Positions 4,446 to 5,724 of a stretch of 5,724 nucleotides of DNA are shown here, piece by piece. The stretch comes from Bacteriovoracaceae bacterium (GTDB lineage Bacteria > Bdellovibrionota > Bacteriovoracia > Bacteriovoracales > Bacteriovoracaceae): NCBI GenBank assembly GCA_007116425.1, contig SKIL01000090.1:1-5724 (forward strand), read 5' to 3'. The stretch's first letter is position 1. Each line of letters opens with the position of its first letter. The translations under genes were made by a program, and so were the position numbers. The notes under the pieces were generated by a model that was not told the origin of the DNA, did no database searches, and worked only from the letters and a program-made list of their open reading frames with translations.

Positions 4446-5699
4446 ATGAAAATAAATAAACTTAAAAACATACTTCTTTTAATCTCGGTTTTTTTCACTC
4501 AAGTGGCTATTGCATCCAACGTCAAGATTGAAAATATTGAGCTGAAGAAATCAGATTCGAGGAATCAAGTTATTATTCATCTTGATCGAGAGCTTAATCA
4601 AGGTCCTGCTCTTGATGTTAGATCAAATATTATCCAATTGGAAATCCCTGGCTCTTATGTCTGGCCAAGAATCGAAAAAGAAGTCAGTCTTAATGGTAGT
4701 GCGAATGATGCTAAGCTTATGGCCTATCAATTTGAGAAGGATATTGTTCGTTTTCGTGTTGTAACTTCACATGATGTATCCAACCTGAGAAATCAAGTTT
4801 CGATTGTCGATCGAGGAAATAGAATTGAGTTAAGCTTTCCACGAAGTAGAAATGATATCGCAGCAGATCGATCAAACCGAAACCGAGAAAGAGCGAGAAA
4901 AGACGTCGCCGCCACTCGTCCTGAAGGATCACCGGATCAATATGATGAGTCTTATCTTCAGCAGCTTTTAAAAGAGCGTGGGAGCCGTGCGCAGGATGAT
5001 AATGTTGTAAGAGATGATTTCTTTTCTGGAGCGGCCCAAGGCCCGATTGTTGATGAAAAAGAAGAAGATGAGGTCAGTGTGATCCTATCTGCTGGTGACA
5101 GTTTTTCTAATCCAGCTCAACAAGGTGGTGAAAGTACATTCTCTATTGCTAGCTATATTGGCAAGTTTGTTGCATTCCTAGGTCTAGTTTTAGTCCTCTT
5201 CTATGGTGTAGTAACCATTATGAAGAAAGGGGTTTTAAGACGAGGGCGCCTCTCTCTCTTTAACGATACAAATATTGTCGAGGTCCTCAATACGACATAT
5301 GTCGGGCCAAAAAGGAGCTTAATGCTAGTCAAGGCACATAAGCAGGTTTTCCTTGTCGCTTCTTCTGAGAAAGGTTTTGAGTTTCTTTCGGAAGTTAAGG
5401 ATGTAAGTGGTCTATTTAAGAGTGGTGAAAAAGAAATAGCTGGAGCGAACTTTGATAACTCCTTAGTAAGTGCTGAGGAGGGTGGAAAGAGTTTTAAATT
5501 TAAAGATGTCGCAACACAGGATGAAGGCCTTTCGAAGTTTTTGCAGCAGTCAGAGAACAAAAATTCTTTTAGAAATAATGACTCAAATGATGGTCTGATC
5601 GCGAAAATTGAAAATGGATCAATTGAATCAAGCCGAGACCAAGTAAAGCTATCTGATCAAATTAAGAATAGGGTAAAAGGATTAAAGTCCTTACAATAA
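4446..5699 (+). CDS. fliO: Long FliO-family flagellar export protein with N-terminal AMIN-like periplasmic domain
   Basis: A 417-residue protein. FliO is the least conserved membrane component of flagellar type III export and helps FliP assemble into the export gate. A Sec signal peptide (K/N-rich start, hydrophobic 9-17) ends in A-I-A with predicted cleavage after residue 23. A beta-rich region (25-132), with alternating strands such as N-Q-V-I-I-H-L-D and N-R-I-E-L-S-F-P, resembles the AMIN domain of envelope proteins. A low-complexity charged linker (133-230) follows, rich in Arg/Asn/Asp and then acidic. One transmembrane helix (about 241-259) leads into K-K-G and the cytoplasmic FliO core (265-318), including I-V-E-V-L-N-T-T-Y-V-G-P-K-R-S-L-M-L-V (277-295) and V-F-L-V-A (301-305). 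A polar tail ends in a basic helix. Enteric FliO is about 120 residues, so this one is greatly enlarged on the periplasmic side. The position after fliN and before the next operon gene supports the call. The core assignment is firm; the AMIN resemblance is judged by eye. Confidence 0.88.
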   Translation: MKINKLKNILLLISVFFTQVAIASNVKIENIELKKSDSRNQVIIHLDRELNQGPALDVRSNIIQLEIPGSYVWPRIEKEVSLNGSANDAKLMAYQFEKDIVRFRVVTSHDVSNLRNQVSIVDRGNRIELSFPRSRNDIAADRSNRNRERARKDVAATRPEGSPDQYDESYLQQLLKERGSRAQDDNVVRDDFFSGAAQGPIVDEKEEDEVSVILSAGDSFSNPAQQGGESTFSIASYIGKFVAFLGLVLVLFYGVVTIMKKGVLRRGRLSLFNDTNIVEVLNTTYVGPKRSLMLVKAHKQVFLVASSEKGFEFLSEVKDVSGLFKSGEKEIAGANFDNSLVSAEEGGKSFKFKDVATQDEGLSKFLQQSENKNSFRNNDSNDGLIAKIENGSIESSRDQVKLSDQIKNRVKGLKSLQ

Positions 5700-5718
5700 A
5701 ATAAAAATAGGACCAGGC

Positions 5719-5724
5719 ATGGAA
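5719..5724 (+). CDS. First codons of the next operon gene, probably fliP (cut by window edge)
   Basis: An ATG at 5719 followed by GAA is preceded by AGGA (5709-5712) at six bases, 19 bases after the fliO stop. That is the same spacing as between fliN and fliO. In most bacteria fliP follows fliO, so this is probably the start of the export-gate protein FliP. Only two codons are visible, so the identity is inferred from gene order alone. Confidence 0.5.

Noticed and set aside
5201..5560. Minus-strand open frame of 119 codons inside fliO
   Set aside because: It is a shadow of the fliO reading frame on the opposite strand, with no ribosome binding site or domain.

Overview
The window looks like chromosomal DNA from a flagellated, AT-rich Gram-negative bacterium. 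My best guess is the Bdellovibrionota, and within it the Bacteriovorax/Halobacteriovorax side. The guess rests on the fliL-fliM-fliN-fliO gene order, low GC, strong GGAG-type ribosome binding sites, and lineage-style proteins such as a lipid-anchored DsbA-like protein and a very long FliO. No marker in the window fixes the taxonomy. All real genes read on the plus strand. I see no mobile element, CRISPR array, tRNA or rRNA.

Left part (1-1754). The window opens inside a small membrane protein gene whose reading frame runs off the left edge. It ends in a transmembrane helix followed by a HAMP-like juxtamembrane segment. Next comes a thioredoxin-fold (DsbA-like) lipoprotein with a CSFC active site, closed by a clear intrinsic terminator at 1254-1280. 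Only 24 bases later a 149-residue protein of unknown function begins, so its mRNA leader is oddly placed relative to that terminator.

Middle (1755-2410). A gene for an HU-family nucleoid protein has its own A-tract/promoter region and a textbook terminator (2183-2211). After it lies about 200 bases of non-coding DNA. This holds a perfect 15-base palindrome (2255-2269), a good sigma-70-like promoter (2318-2346) and a leader hairpin.

Right part (2411-5724). A tightly spaced flagellar operon follows: fliL (stator/basal body membrane protein), fliM and fliN (C-ring switch), and fliO (export-gate assembly factor). The first codons of one more gene, very likely fliP, stand at the edge. Gaps between genes are 35, 13, 19 and 19 bases, with no terminator between them. 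FliM and FliN form the rotor switch that receives CheY-P, FliL sits at the stator/rotor interface, and FliO helps assemble the FliP-containing export gate.

The most unusual item is FliO. It is about 417 residues, against roughly 120 in enteric bacteria, with a cleavable signal peptide and a periplasmic beta-rich domain resembling AMIN domains. The other points of interest are the repeated TCCCAGGA-type leader hairpins before fliL and fliM, the palindrome, and the terminator just ahead of the unknown gene. I did not find a clearly novel multi-gene system.
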